This document shows, in pieces, positions 17,329 through 25,547 of a stretch of 44,928 nt of DNA. Made by a program: the position numbers and the translations under genes. The first letter of the stretch is position 1, and each line of letters starts with the position of its first letter. The notes below the pieces were generated by a model that made no database searches, had not been told where the DNA came from, and saw only the letters and a program-made list of their open reading frames with translations. Source of the DNA: DASPKX01 sp035627835 (lineage in GTDB: Bacteria; Verrucomicrobiota; Verrucomicrobiia; Limisphaerales; SXQI01); the NCBI GenBank assembly GCA_035627835.1, contig DASPKX010000117.1:1-44928 (forward strand), given 5' to 3'.

Positions 17329-17355
17329 TCAAGTTTTCACGGCCATGGCCGATGC
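17329..17355 (+). promoter_or_regulatory. FliA (sigma-28) promoter for the operon starting at 17407
   Basis: TCAAGTTT (17329-17336), exactly 11 bp, then GCCGATGC (17348-17355) matches the FliA consensus at 7 of 8 and 6 of 8 positions. It faces the operon that holds the TPR protein, the FlgN-like protein and the sigma-54 activator. The start codon is about 45 nt downstream of the predicted transcription start. Confidence 0.6.
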
Positions 17356-17406
17356 ACACGATAACCCAGGCATAGGCGCCAGGGCAGAGAACGGATTCTC
17401 ACGCAT

Positions 17407-17895
17407 ATGAAAGGACTTTGGCTGCTCAGCGTCAGCGCGGCGATCGCCGCCAGCGCGCATCTAGGAAGGAGCGCGTACCTGCCGCGAGTGGGGATCATGC
17501 CGTTGCGTGAGGAGAAGCCGATCGATCCAGCGCTGCGATATGAGATGAAGCCGCTGGAGGAAGCCAGGCCCGTGGTGATTGAGACGAATAATGAGCCAGC
17601 CAGCCCAACAGCAACAGGAGCGACGAATTCGATTCCGACCGCGGATCCTGGGACCGCGCCCGCTATTTCCACGAATGAACCTGCTCCACCCGTGGCTCTC
17701 CCCTCCTCTCCCAGCAGCAACGTCCCGGCCCAGCCAGCCCCTGCCGCCCCCGGCTCGCCCGCAGTGACACCACAGATGTTCCTCAGGTTTTTCAATCGGA
17801 ACGGGACTGGTGACACAACTGTCGTGCTCCCGAATGGCGCAGCGCAGCCCGCCAACGCGCCAGGTTCCAGCACGGCCACCTACATTGTGAAATGA
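17407..17895 (+). CDS. Pro/Ala-rich exported protein of unknown function
   Basis: I do not recognise a family. The 162-residue product starts with a short hydrophobic segment (residues 3-18) that could be a signal peptide or anchor. Residues 50-115 are a low-complexity linker rich in Pro, Ala, Ser and Thr. The C-terminal part (about 118-162) is more ordered in appearance (TPQMFLRFFNR, TTVVLPNG, ATYIVK). Its stop overlaps the next ATG (ATGA), so it is translationally coupled to the TPR gene and shares its candidate sigma-28 promoter. A periplasmic or envelope role linked to the flagellum is possible but not shown. Confidence 0.7.
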   Translation: MKGLWLLSVSAAIAASAHLGRSAYLPRVGIMPLREEKPIDPALRYEMKPLEEARPVVIETNNEPASPTATGATNSIPTADPGTAPAISTNEPAPPVALPSSPSSNVPAQPAPAAPGSPAVTPQMFLRFFNRNGTGDTTVVLPNGAAQPANAPGSSTATYIVK

Positions 17896-19112
17896 AGAGA
17901 TTGTTAGCCATACTCCTTTTAACGCTTAGCGTTCTGCAGGCTGCGGATGAGAACGCCGCGACGAACGGCGCGGCAAATGCAGCGGTGGAAGAGGCTTCAG
18001 CGGCGCTGAACGCAATCGAGGAGGTGGATCCGATCCGCTCACGGCTGGAGCTGGCTCGCCGCATGACAAAGGACGGCAAACATGACGTCGCGGAGAAGGT
18101 TTACATCGGGCTGCTCAAGCAAAAGTTGAGCGAAAAGGAGCGCCGAGACATCTACATGGAGATGGCGGAAGCGCTGGCGGAGGCAAGCCAGCATGCCAAG
18201 GCGCAACAGGTCTATGGCGAATTTGCCCGGCGTTTTCCCAATGATCCCAAGCTGCCGGAAGTTCTCCTCCGGCAGGGATACCTCTATCGGGACATGGGGC
18301 TGAACCAAATGGCATTGGCGAAATTTTATTCGGTTATATCCACTTCGCTGAACCTGACCGGGGAGGAACTAGGCTCATACCAAAAGACGGTGGTTCGGGC
18401 TAAGACAGAGATCGCTGAGACCTATTATCTAAGCGATAAATATAAGGACGCCGCGCAGTTCTTCACACGGGTTCTAAAACTAGATGGCCCGATCATTGAC
18501 CGCGCCAAGATCCTGTTTCGGCTGATGAAATGCCACTCGGCGCTGGGTGAATGGGACCAGGCGATTGCTTCGGCGCGGTCGTATCTCACGATTGCTTCAG
18601 AAAGCGGGGATGCCCCGGAAGTGCGGTATTTCCTGGCAGAAGCCTTGAAGAAGCTCAACCGGAACAGCGAAGCACTGGAAGAGGTGATGGGGCTTTTGCA
18701 GAAGCAGCAGAAAGAATCTTTGGCCAATCCAGAGAAGTGGATCTATTGGCAGCAGCGCACCGGGCGAGACATCGCGAACCAGCTCGCGAAGGAAGGAGAT
18801 TTCACGAGCGCACTGCAGATTTATCTTCAGCTCGTGCAGTTGGACAGCTCGCCGGAATGGCAGCTGCCCATCTTTTACCAGGTCGGGTTAGTCTATGAGT
18901 CTCTAAAGCAACCTGCGGCAGCCACGGAGATGTTCGACAAAATCCTCGAAGGGGCCGCCGCTGTGAAAGCAGACTCGCCAGCCGCTGTGTCTGTTGCCGA
19001 GGTCGTGAAGATGGCGAAGTGGCGAAAGAACTTTATCGAATGGGAAGGGAAAACAGCGAGGCTCGTGTCGGCGACGGAGGACTTCAGAGCCAAGCCAGAG
19101 CCCGCCAATTGA
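17892..19112 (+). CDS. Secreted tetratricopeptide-repeat protein
   Basis: A signal peptide (residues 1-17, MKRLLAILLLTLSVLQA) is followed by helical repeats of TPR type through about residue 380, for example AKAQQVYGEFARRFPNDPK, MALAKFYSVI, KDAAQFFTRVLKLDG, WDQAIASARSYL, SEALEEVMGLL and SALQIYLQLVQLD. TPR arrays bind protein partners; here the site would be the periplasm. The gene overlaps the Pro-rich gene by 4 nt and is followed after 12 nt by the FlgN-like gene, so it is in the same operon. No enzymatic motif is seen. Confidence 0.8.
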   Translation: MKRLLAILLLTLSVLQAADENAATNGAANAAVEEASAALNAIEEVDPIRSRLELARRMTKDGKHDVAEKVYIGLLKQKLSEKERRDIYMEMAEALAEASQHAKAQQVYGEFARRFPNDPKLPEVLLRQGYLYRDMGLNQMALAKFYSVISTSLNLTGEELGSYQKTVVRAKTEIAETYYLSDKYKDAAQFFTRVLKLDGPIIDRAKILFRLMKCHSALGEWDQAIASARSYLTIASESGDAPEVRYFLAEALKKLNRNSEALEEVMGLLQKQQKESLANPEKWIYWQQRTGRDIANQLAKEGDFTSALQIYLQLVQLDSSPEWQLPIFYQVGLVYESLKQPAAATEMFDKILEGAAAVKADSPAAVSVAEVVKMAKWRKNFIEWEGKTARLVSATEDFRAKPEPAN

Positions 19113-19124
19113 TCGTTTAGTGTT

Positions 19125-19574
19125 ATGGAGTTCCCGCACGAACTATCACTGCTCCGGACGCAAATGGAGGCGCACCATGAGGCATGCAGCGAAGCATGGA
19201 TGCTCCTGAGCGAGCAGAACGCGCGTTTGCAGCAGGAAGGAACGCTCAATTGGGGCAGCTTTGTGGATCGGCAGAAAAAGATGCTTGCCCAATTAGGCAC
19301 GTCGTTGGCACAGATAAGAGCCAACCGGACCAGCTGGTTATCGCTAAGCGCAGACGCCAAAATGGAGCATCCTGACATGCTCAGTTTGTTGGCGCGGACG
19401 CAGGAATTGGGCCTGCGGATTCTTGCTTTGCATCGTGAGAACGAGCAATTGATGCTGAGAAATGGGCTCGTGCCAGTGAGCCACGTTTCATCGATCGGAA
19501 GCAAAAGCGCGCGGCACGCGGCTGGGGTGTATCAACGCCAGGCCGGGGTTCGCGTTGCTTTAAATGCCGATTGA
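19125..19574 (+). CDS. flgN: FlgN-like flagellar export chaperone
   Basis: This 149-residue, mostly helical protein has the shape of FlgN: a long helical hairpin with many Leu/Gln/Glu (residues 5-60), a middle helix (80-95), and the ending LHRENEQLMLRNGLVPV ... AGVYQRQAG, similar to the helix and disordered tail with a Y-x-x-x-G motif in FlgN. FlgN is the cytoplasmic chaperone for the hook-junction proteins FlgK and FlgL; those genes are not in the window. The gene overlaps the sigma-54 activator by 11 nt. Sequence conservation in this family is low, so the call leans on context. Confidence 0.45.
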   Translation: MEFPHELSLLRTQMEAHHEACSEAWMLLSEQNARLQQEGTLNWGSFVDRQKKMLAQLGTSLAQIRANRTSWLSLSADAKMEHPDMLSLLARTQELGLRILALHRENEQLMLRNGLVPVSHVSSIGSKSARHAAGVYQRQAGVRVALNAD

Positions 19575-21033
19575 AAAAATCATCGTGGTCGAGGACGACC
19601 TGATCGTCCGGAAGAACCTGGAGCAGATTCTTCGCAACCGCCGCTACGATGTGGCCGCGGTCGGGACCATCAGCGCGGCGGAGGAACTGCTCCTCAAAGA
19701 TAGCTTCGATGTTATTTTCCTGGATGTTCGCCTGCCGGACGGCGAAGGCACCACGCTCCTGAAGAGCATTCAAACACGCGCTCAAAGGCCTTTGGTGGTG
19801 ATGGTGACGGGTTTTGCCTCGGTCGAATCCGCTGTGAGCTGCATGCGGGATGGGGCCTTCGATTATCTCATCAAACCATTCTCCTCGGAGACCATCGAGT
19901 TCACGCTGAAAAAAGCGGATGAGTTCAACCGCCTTGTGCGCGTGAACCAGTTCCTGAGCCAGGAAGAAGACTTTTCCGGCCAGGAGATGCTGGGGTTGAG
20001 CAAGCCGATGGAGCAACTCCGTGCGCTCATCCGCAAAGTGGCGCGAACCCAAGCGACTGTTTTGATCCAGGGCGAGAGCGGCACCGGCAAGGAACTGGTC
20101 GCGCGCGCTATTTACCGCGAAAGCCCCCGCGCGCACGGCCCTTTCATTAAGCTCAACTGCGCGGCGGTACCGGAGAACCTGATCGAGAGCGAATTCTTCG
20201 GCCACGAGAAAGGGTCATTCACGGGGGCATTGAACAAGCGGGAGGGCCGTTTCGAGCTGGCGCATGGAGGAACGATTTTCCTCGATGAAGTGAGTGAAGT
20301 TTCGCCGCAGGTGCAGGCTAAATTGCTGCGTGTGCTGCAGGAACGGGAATTTGAGCGCGTCGGCGGCAATAAGACCATCAAGGTTGATGTTCGCGTGATT
20401 GCCACGACGAATCGGCGGCTCGAAGAGAGCGTTGAGAAGAAAGAATTTCGCCAGGATCTCTTCTTCCGCTTGAACGTGGTGCCGATCCATATGCCACCGC
20501 TTCGGGACCGCTCGGAGGACATTCCGTACCTAGCTGAGCAGTTCATGCAACGGCTGTCCCGAAAGCATGGGGTGCGCGTCAGTGGGATTTCCGCGGAGGC
20601 GATGAATGTGCTGCGCCGGCATTCATGGCCGGGCAATGTGCGCGAGTTGCAGAATGTGGTGGAGCGCGCGGTGATTCTTTGCACGGATGGCGAGGATATC
20701 CAGGTGGATCATCTTGGGTTTGCGCCCGCCGAAGCAGCTCCAACTCCATCACTGGCAATGGCCACGCCGATCGTCGCTGCCGAACCGGTAGTGACACCGG
20801 CTCCTCAGGAAGCAGCCCCCCCTGCCCCGCCCGTTGAAGAAGGGATCATCCCGCTGGATACCCTGGAGCGGATGCACATCCTTCAAGCCCTGGAACGGTG
20901 CGGCGGGAATCGAACGCATACCGCAAAGAAGCTCGGCATCAGCGTGCGCACCTTGCGCAACAAACTGAGCGAGTATGGCGTCAGCCATGGGGCGGATGGT
21001 TTGGATGAGGAAAGTTCGACCCTGGCTGGTTAA
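19564..21033 (+). CDS. Sigma-54-dependent response regulator (NtrC/FlgR/FlrC type)
   Basis: The 489-residue protein has three domains. A receiver domain (1-120) carries the acidic pair in VEDD, phospho-acceptor Asp54 (FLDVRLPDG), Thr in VTGFAS and the Lys of IKPF. An AAA+ sigma-54-contact domain (about 140-375) has Walker A GESGTGKE (170-177), GSFTGA (217-222, a Ser variant of GAFTGA) and Walker B with Asp241-Glu242. A Pro/Ala-rich linker leads to a Fis-type helix-turn-helix (about 445-478: NRTHTAKKLGISVRTLRNKL). It should activate the three sigma-54 promoters found in this window. No partner histidine kinase is present. The start ATG lies inside the flgN-like gene. It is probably transcribed from the sigma-28-like promoter at 17329. 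Confidence 0.93.
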   Translation: MPIEKIIVVEDDLIVRKNLEQILRNRRYDVAAVGTISAAEELLLKDSFDVIFLDVRLPDGEGTTLLKSIQTRAQRPLVVMVTGFASVESAVSCMRDGAFDYLIKPFSSETIEFTLKKADEFNRLVRVNQFLSQEEDFSGQEMLGLSKPMEQLRALIRKVARTQATVLIQGESGTGKELVARAIYRESPRAHGPFIKLNCAAVPENLIESEFFGHEKGSFTGALNKREGRFELAHGGTIFLDEVSEVSPQVQAKLLRVLQEREFERVGGNKTIKVDVRVIATTNRRLEESVEKKEFRQDLFFRLNVVPIHMPPLRDRSEDIPYLAEQFMQRLSRKHGVRVSGISAEAMNVLRRHSWPGNVRELQNVVERAVILCTDGEDIQVDHLGFAPAEAAPTPSLAMATPIVAAEPVVTPAPQEAAPPAPPVEEGIIPLDTLERMHILQALERCGGNRTHTAKKLGISVRTLRNKLSEYGVSHGADGLDEESSTLAG

Positions 21034-21123
21034 CTCTGCCGGGGCATTCGGACAGTCGGCAAAAAGTTCCTGCTCGCCGGCGTCCCGAACCGATTTTACG
21101 CGTAATTTCCGTCGTTTTCCCGG

Positions 21124-21139
21124 TGGCACAGCCGTTGCT
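21124..21139 (+). promoter_or_regulatory. Sigma-54 promoter of the flgB-flhA operon
   Basis: TGGCAC-AGCCG-TTGCT fits the sigma-54 consensus at every defined position, with the required GG-N10-GC spacing (GG 21125-21126, GC 21137-21138). Predicted transcription starts near 21150, about 10 nt before the flgB ATG. The perfect inverted repeat GTTGC-TAG-GCAAC (21134-21146) overlaps the -12 element. The palindrome TTACGCGTAA (21096-21105) lies just upstream. Confidence 0.88.
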
Positions 21140-21158
21140 AGGCAACAGCTGAGTCAAA

Positions 21159-21542
21159 ATGCTCACGGGAATATTCGACCAGGCAAACTATGCAGCGGCC
21201 AAGCGAATGCTGGACGCGACGACGCTGCGGCACGAAGCGATCGCGAGCAACCTCGCGAACGTCGAAACACCCGGTTATAAGCGGGTTGACCTAGATCCCT
21301 CGTTTCAGAACTCCCTTGCTGCGGCGTTAAAAGCTGGCGACCGCAATGCCATCTCCCACGTGTCGCCCCGTGTAGCGCATGACAGCAGCGCAGTCACGGT
21401 GAACCACGATGGCAATAACGTGCAGCTCGAGAAAGAGATGCTGGCGCTACAGCAAAACGCGATGTCGCATGCCGTTGAAGCCCAGTTGATCACGGGATCG
21501 CTCCTGAAGCTGAGGCTCGCCATTACAGGGAGGGTTGGATGA
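21159..21542 (+). CDS. flgB: Flagellar basal-body rod protein FlgB
   Basis: This 127-residue protein forms the part of the proximal rod next to the MS ring, in the periplasm. The N-terminus has the rod/hook family motif HEAIASNLANVETPGYKRVDLD (residues about 25-46). The C-terminus (EKEMLALQQNAMSH ...) matches the FlgB C-terminal coiled-coil helix. Length is typical. No Shine-Dalgarno precedes the ATG (CAACAGCTGAGTCAAAATG), consistent with a very short leader. The end overlaps flgC by 4 nt. Confidence 0.96.
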   Translation: MLTGIFDQANYAAAKRMLDATTLRHEAIASNLANVETPGYKRVDLDPSFQNSLAAALKAGDRNAISHVSPRVAHDSSAVTVNHDGNNVQLEKEMLALQQNAMSHAVEAQLITGSLLKLRLAITGRVG

Positions 21543-21958
21543 TTCCGCTGATTCCTGGAGCGCAGGCAGCCTCTTCCGCTTTGGAAGCTGAGCGGGTGCG
21601 CATGGAGGTGATCTCGCAGAACATTGCGCAGGCCAACATTACCCGAACGGCGGACGGCAAGCCTTACCAACGGCAGCAGGTGGTCTTTGAGAGCGTGTTT
21701 AAAGACGCGCTGGATCCAAGCGCCGGCAGCAGTGTGCGGGTGTCGCAGGTGCGCGCGGACACCAAGCCTCCGCGTCTGATTTACAATCCCGGCCATCCGG
21801 ACGCGGATGCAGATGGAATGGTTGCCTACCCGGACATCAATATTCACGAGGAAATGGCGGACCTGATCGTGTCCTCACGGGCATTCGAAGCGAACCTGGC
21901 TGTCATCCGCAATGCCAAGCACATGGCCTTGCAGACGTTGCAGATTGGAAAGCGCTAA
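21539..21958 (+). CDS. flgC: Flagellar basal-body rod protein FlgC
   Basis: The 139-residue protein is a proximal rod subunit. It shows the N-terminal family motif MEVISQNIAQANITRTADGKPYQRQ and the FlgC ending YPDINIHEEMADLIVSSRAFEANLAVIRNAKHMA. Length and position after flgB are typical. The ATG overlaps the flgB stop (ATGA). Confidence 0.96.
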   Translation: MIPLIPGAQAASSALEAERVRMEVISQNIAQANITRTADGKPYQRQQVVFESVFKDALDPSAGSSVRVSQVRADTKPPRLIYNPGHPDADADGMVAYPDINIHEEMADLIVSSRAFEANLAVIRNAKHMALQTLQIGKR

Positions 21959-21961
21959 CCG

Positions 21962-22342
21962 ATGGGACCGCTCTCATTAACGCCATCCGCTGGAATCAGC
22001 CAGCTGCAGGGAGATCAGAATTTCGTTAAGGCGTTTGGAGAGACTGCGTCAATCATTAACCCCGCGGACGCTGAGAAAATCAGCGCGCTCCGGCCGGGAG
22101 GAGGCTCTCTTCCGCTGGCGGGCAACTCTTTCGAACAAACGCTCGGGGAGATGATTCGTGAGGTGAACGGGCGGCAGGCCGACGCTGCGGGGAAAGTGCA
22201 GGGATTGCTCGCGGGTGAAGGAGTGCCGCTTCACCAGGCGGTGATTGCGATGGAAGAGGCGAGCATCTCATTCCAGCTCATGGTGGAGATGCGCAACAAG
22301 CTGCTTGAGGGGTACCAGGAGCTGATGCGGATGCAGGTTTGA
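21962..22342 (+). CDS. fliE: Flagellar hook-basal body protein FliE
   Basis: FliE links the MS ring to the rod. The 126-residue product ends with the conserved FliE segment LHQAVIAMEEASISFQLMVEMRNKLLEGYQELMRMQV. The N-terminal half (1-75) is longer and less conserved than the roughly 100-residue norm. It starts 3 nt after flgC. Confidence 0.93.
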   Translation: MGPLSLTPSAGISQLQGDQNFVKAFGETASIINPADAEKISALRPGGGSLPLAGNSFEQTLGEMIREVNGRQADAAGKVQGLLAGEGVPLHQAVIAMEEASISFQLMVEMRNKLLEGYQELMRMQV

Positions 22343-22358
22343 GTGAGGTGAAAATCCA

Positions 22359-23936
22359 GTGAACAATTTGCTGAAGCAACTGCAGACGATCTGGGGCCAA
22401 CTCGGCCTGAACCAACGGATCACGATTCTGGGCGCGGCCCTCGCGGTGGTTGGGGGAATGGCGTTCCTTGTTCATTGGTCCTCACAGCAGGATTACGCGC
22501 TGCTCTACGGGAGGCTCGACGAGAGCGAGGCGGCAAAAGTTGTTTCGGCCCTTGAGGAGAGCAACATCCAATACCAGCTCCGCGGCGGGTCGATTTTTGT
22601 GCCGCGAGACAAAGTGCATCCGACCCGGATGCAGCTTGCGAGCAAAGGCATTCCGAAGGGCGAAGGGGTGGGCTTTGAGATCTTCGACAAATCGAACTTT
22701 GGCATCTCCGATTTCGTGCAGCGGGCGAACTACGTGCGGGCGCTCCAAGGGGAAATTGCGCGAACTGTGGCGCAGGTCGAAGCGGTCGAGAGCGCGCGGG
22801 TCATGATCGTGCTGCCGGAGAGCCGGCTGGTCGTTGATGAGAAGAAGAAGGCAACGGCGTCGGTGTTTGTGAAGGTTCGCGGCAACGCTCCGCTGCCGAC
22901 GCAGACGGTCTCGGCGATACGGTTTCTGGTTGCGAACGCCGTGGAAGGATTGGCAGCAAGCAATGTGACGGTGGTGGACAACCTCGGCAATGTTCTCACC
23001 GACATGATCGATGAGTCGTCCACAGTGGGAATGACGCAAACGCAATTGGGGATTCGCAAGAACCTGGAGCAATACCTCGCGCGGAAGGCTGAAGATATGC
23101 TGAACACTGTGCTTGGCGCAGGGCAGGCAGTGGTGCGCGTTTCCGCGGAGTTGAATTTCGACACGCTGACAAAGACCGAGGAACGGTACGATCCCGAAGG
23201 CCAGGTTCCGCGCAGCACAACAATTAACGACGAGAACACGGACACGATGACCGCAACGGCGAACGGCGGCGCGCCCGGGGTCGATCCGGGTGGCGGCGCG
23301 GACACTAACTCTGTCGCGGCGTCGCCGGTGAACAGCAACAAAACAAAGAAAAAGGTCACCACCACGCAGTTCGAGATCAACAAGGTGACCAGCAACCTGG
23401 TGCAGAACGGAGGGAGCATCTCGCACTTAAGCGCCGCTGTGTTTGTGGCGGCGAGGACCGAGGGCGTTGGCGCTGAGCGCCGAGTCGTTCCACGCAGCCC
23501 GGAGGAACTGGAGAAGCTGAGAAAGATCGTGCAGAGCGCGTTGGGCGTGCAATCGATCGAAGGCCGCACAGACGCGGTGACGTTGGAGGAAATGCCCTTC
23601 AACGACCAGGCCGTTGTGGAGATGACCAAGCAGATGCAAATCGACCAGAAACGGGAGTTCTGGTGGAACCTAGCCAGGAACGCGGCCGCGCCGGCGCTCG
23701 CGGTGGTGGTGTTGGGCTTGTTCTGGCGCAGCATCAAGAAGGCTCCTGACCTGGACATCCCGATCGGAACGCCGGTTGGCGAGGGCCGCGGAGCGTCAGG
23801 ATTGTATGGCGGGCGCTCGGATCGGGGCGGGCAGGTTCCGACCCTGACGGTGGAGATGCTCAACCAGTTGATCCGGGAGAATCCACAAAACATGACCCAT
23901 GCCATTCGCACCTGGATGGGCAAGCCGAAGAAGTGA
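22359..23936 (+). CDS. fliF: Flagellar MS-ring protein FliF
   Basis: The 525-residue protein builds the inner-membrane MS ring. A first membrane helix is at about 22-42. The YscJ-like ring-building domain follows (DYALLYGRLDESEAAKVVSALEE, FGISDFVQRANYVRALQGEIART, ARVMIVLPESRLV). A Gly/Asn-rich linker lies in the periplasmic part near 300-330. A second helix is near 445-460 (PALAVVVLGLFW), and the C-terminus (TVEMLNQLIRENPQ) binds FliG. The start is GTG with GAGGTG 8 nt upstream. Confidence 0.97.
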   Translation: MNNLLKQLQTIWGQLGLNQRITILGAALAVVGGMAFLVHWSSQQDYALLYGRLDESEAAKVVSALEESNIQYQLRGGSIFVPRDKVHPTRMQLASKGIPKGEGVGFEIFDKSNFGISDFVQRANYVRALQGEIARTVAQVEAVESARVMIVLPESRLVVDEKKKATASVFVKVRGNAPLPTQTVSAIRFLVANAVEGLAASNVTVVDNLGNVLTDMIDESSTVGMTQTQLGIRKNLEQYLARKAEDMLNTVLGAGQAVVRVSAELNFDTLTKTEERYDPEGQVPRSTTINDENTDTMTATANGGAPGVDPGGGADTNSVAASPVNSNKTKKKVTTTQFEINKVTSNLVQNGGSISHLSAAVFVAARTEGVGAERRVVPRSPEELEKLRKIVQSALGVQSIEGRTDAVTLEEMPFNDQAVVEMTKQMQIDQKREFWWNLARNAAAPALAVVVLGLFWRSIKKAPDLDIPIGTPVGEGRGASGLYGGRSDRGGQVPTLTVEMLNQLIRENPQNMTHAIRTWMGKPKK

Positions 23937-23938
23937 TC

Positions 23939-24979
23939 ATGAGCAGTGATTCCACCACGCGCGTAGATTCGTCCAAGCTCACGAGAATTCAAAAACTCGC
24001 GATCCTGCTGATCATGCTTGGCCAGGAGAGCGCGGCGCAGGTTTTACGGAATTTGGAGGAGGCGGAGATCGAGGCAGTGACCGCTGAGATGGCCAAGCAG
24101 ACGTTAATTCCAATGGGGCTGCAGCAGGAGATCCTGGAGGAGTTCACGGAAGTGGCGATTATGGCGAGCACGTCTCTGCGGGGCGGAGTTGAGTTCGCGC
24201 AAACCGCTTTGGAGAAGGCTGTGGGCATGTTCAAGGCGAACACAGTTATTAGCAGAGTTGCGCCATCGCGAGCGCCTGTGCCTGCAATGCGCGGTTTGTT
24301 GGACCTCGAGCCGCGGCAATTGCTGAACATCGTTAAGAGCGAGCAACCACAAACAATCGCGCTGCTGGTGAGCTACCTGCCCCCGGAAAAAGGCTCCGGT
24401 TTGCTGACGCTCCTTCGCGAAGGCTTGAGGGAGGAAGTGGTGGAGCGATTGGCGACGCTGGGGGCGACACCGATTGAAGTGGTCGAGCGCGTGGTGGCTG
24501 GCCTCTGCGAACGTGTTTCTGTGAAGCCGACGCGAGCTGTGAATCAGACGGGCGGGGTCAAATCGGCTGCCGATTTATTGAACGCGGTGAATAAGGATTT
24601 AACGAAGAGCATTTTAAAGAACCTCGATGAATCGAATCCCGACTTAAGCGCGGCCATCCGACAAAAGATGTTCACATTCGAAGATCTGGCCCAACTGGAT
24701 GTGACCTCGCTCCAGAAGGTGATGCGCGAAGTCGATATGCGGGATCTGGCCTTGTCCTTGAAGACGGCGAGTGAGCGGCTGAAAGAGGCATTGTTAAGCG
24801 CGGTGAGCAAGCGCGCGGCGGAAACCGTCCACGAAGAAATGTCATTCCTAACTTCGGTGAAGCTGAAGGACATCGAGGGGGCGCAGATGAGGATCCTGGA
24901 AGGTGTGCGGAAACTTGAAGCTGAAGGGGAACTGGATTTGAGTTCGTTGCATGAGACAGCCGATGCCATCGCAGCTTGA
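23939..24979 (+). CDS. fliG: Flagellar motor switch protein FliG
   Basis: This protein (346 residues from the ATG at 23939) couples the stator to the rotor. The N-terminal FliF-binding part has LTRIQKLAILLIMLGQESAAQVLRNL. The middle domain has SEQPQTIALLVSYLPPEKG. The C-terminal torque domain has MFTFEDLAQLD and REVDMRDLALSLKTASERLKEALL, with the charged residues expected to face MotA. A GTG at 23933 would add two residues, but the ATG 6 nt later is better placed after GAAGAAG. It overlaps fliF narrowly or not at all and fliH by about 29 nt. Confidence 0.96.
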   Translation: MSSDSTTRVDSSKLTRIQKLAILLIMLGQESAAQVLRNLEEAEIEAVTAEMAKQTLIPMGLQQEILEEFTEVAIMASTSLRGGVEFAQTALEKAVGMFKANTVISRVAPSRAPVPAMRGLLDLEPRQLLNIVKSEQPQTIALLVSYLPPEKGSGLLTLLREGLREEVVERLATLGATPIEVVERVVAGLCERVSVKPTRAVNQTGGVKSAADLLNAVNKDLTKSILKNLDESNPDLSAAIRQKMFTFEDLAQLDVTSLQKVMREVDMRDLALSLKTASERLKEALLSAVSKRAAETVHEEMSFLTSVKLKDIEGAQMRILEGVRKLEAEGELDLSSLHETADAIAA

Positions 24980-25547
24980 GCGGGTCCGTTTTGGAGCGCC
25001 GGTCACGGCAGTCCGGGTGGAGCGGCTTGGCCGCGCGAGCCAGACGGAGGCCGACGTTGTGCCGCGGTTGAAGCGTGAGTTTGAGCGGGGCTGGGAGGCT
25101 GGGCAGCGGGATTTGGGACAGAAGCTCGTGGACCAACGGGCAGAGCTAATCACCATGCAGCAGGCATTGCTAAAGCGACTGCGCGACGCTGTTGACCAAG
25201 TGGCGCGGGAAACGGAGCAACATCTGGCTGAGATAACAGTTGCATACGTGGAAAAGATTGTCGGGGCGCTGCCGATCAGCGCGGAAAGCATTGCGGCTGT
25301 GGTGAAGGAAGCAGTGGATGGATTGGCGCCGAGCGCGGTGTTTGAGATCCGGCTTCATCCGGAAGATCTCAATTTGCTGGAGCGCTTGCATGAGGAAGTT
25401 GGCGGGGTCTGTGATCAAGCTGCTCTCGTGGCGGATGCCAATCTTTCGCGAGGTGATTGTGTCGTGCGCACCAAGTTCGGGATCATTGACGCGAGTCGGG
25501 CGACAAAACTAAGCCAGGTTCGGGAGGCTCTTCTATGCTCGGCCTGA
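24951..25547 (+). CDS. fliH: Flagellar assembly protein FliH
   Basis: FliH regulates the export ATPase FliI and links it to the C-ring, in the cytoplasm. The 198-residue product has a helical Glu/Gln-rich middle (REFERGWEAGQRDLGQKL) and the C-terminal domain VEKIVGALPISAESIAAVVKEAVDGLAP ... IRLHPEDL ... SRGDCVVRTKFGIIDA. The gene starts inside fliG; Met5 at 24963 is an alternative start. Its end overlaps fliI by 13 nt. Confidence 0.9.
   Translation: MRQPMPSQLERVRFGAPVTAVRVERLGRASQTEADVVPRLKREFERGWEAGQRDLGQKLVDQRAELITMQQALLKRLRDAVDQVARETEQHLAEITVAYVEKIVGALPISAESIAAVVKEAVDGLAPSAVFEIRLHPEDLNLLERLHEEVGGVCDQAALVADANLSRGDCVVRTKFGIIDASRATKLSQVREALLCSA

Noticed and set aside
22730..23992. Long antisense frame (420 codons) opposite fliF
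   Set aside because: fliF is unmistakable on the other strand; the antisense frame is a by-product of GC-rich codon use.
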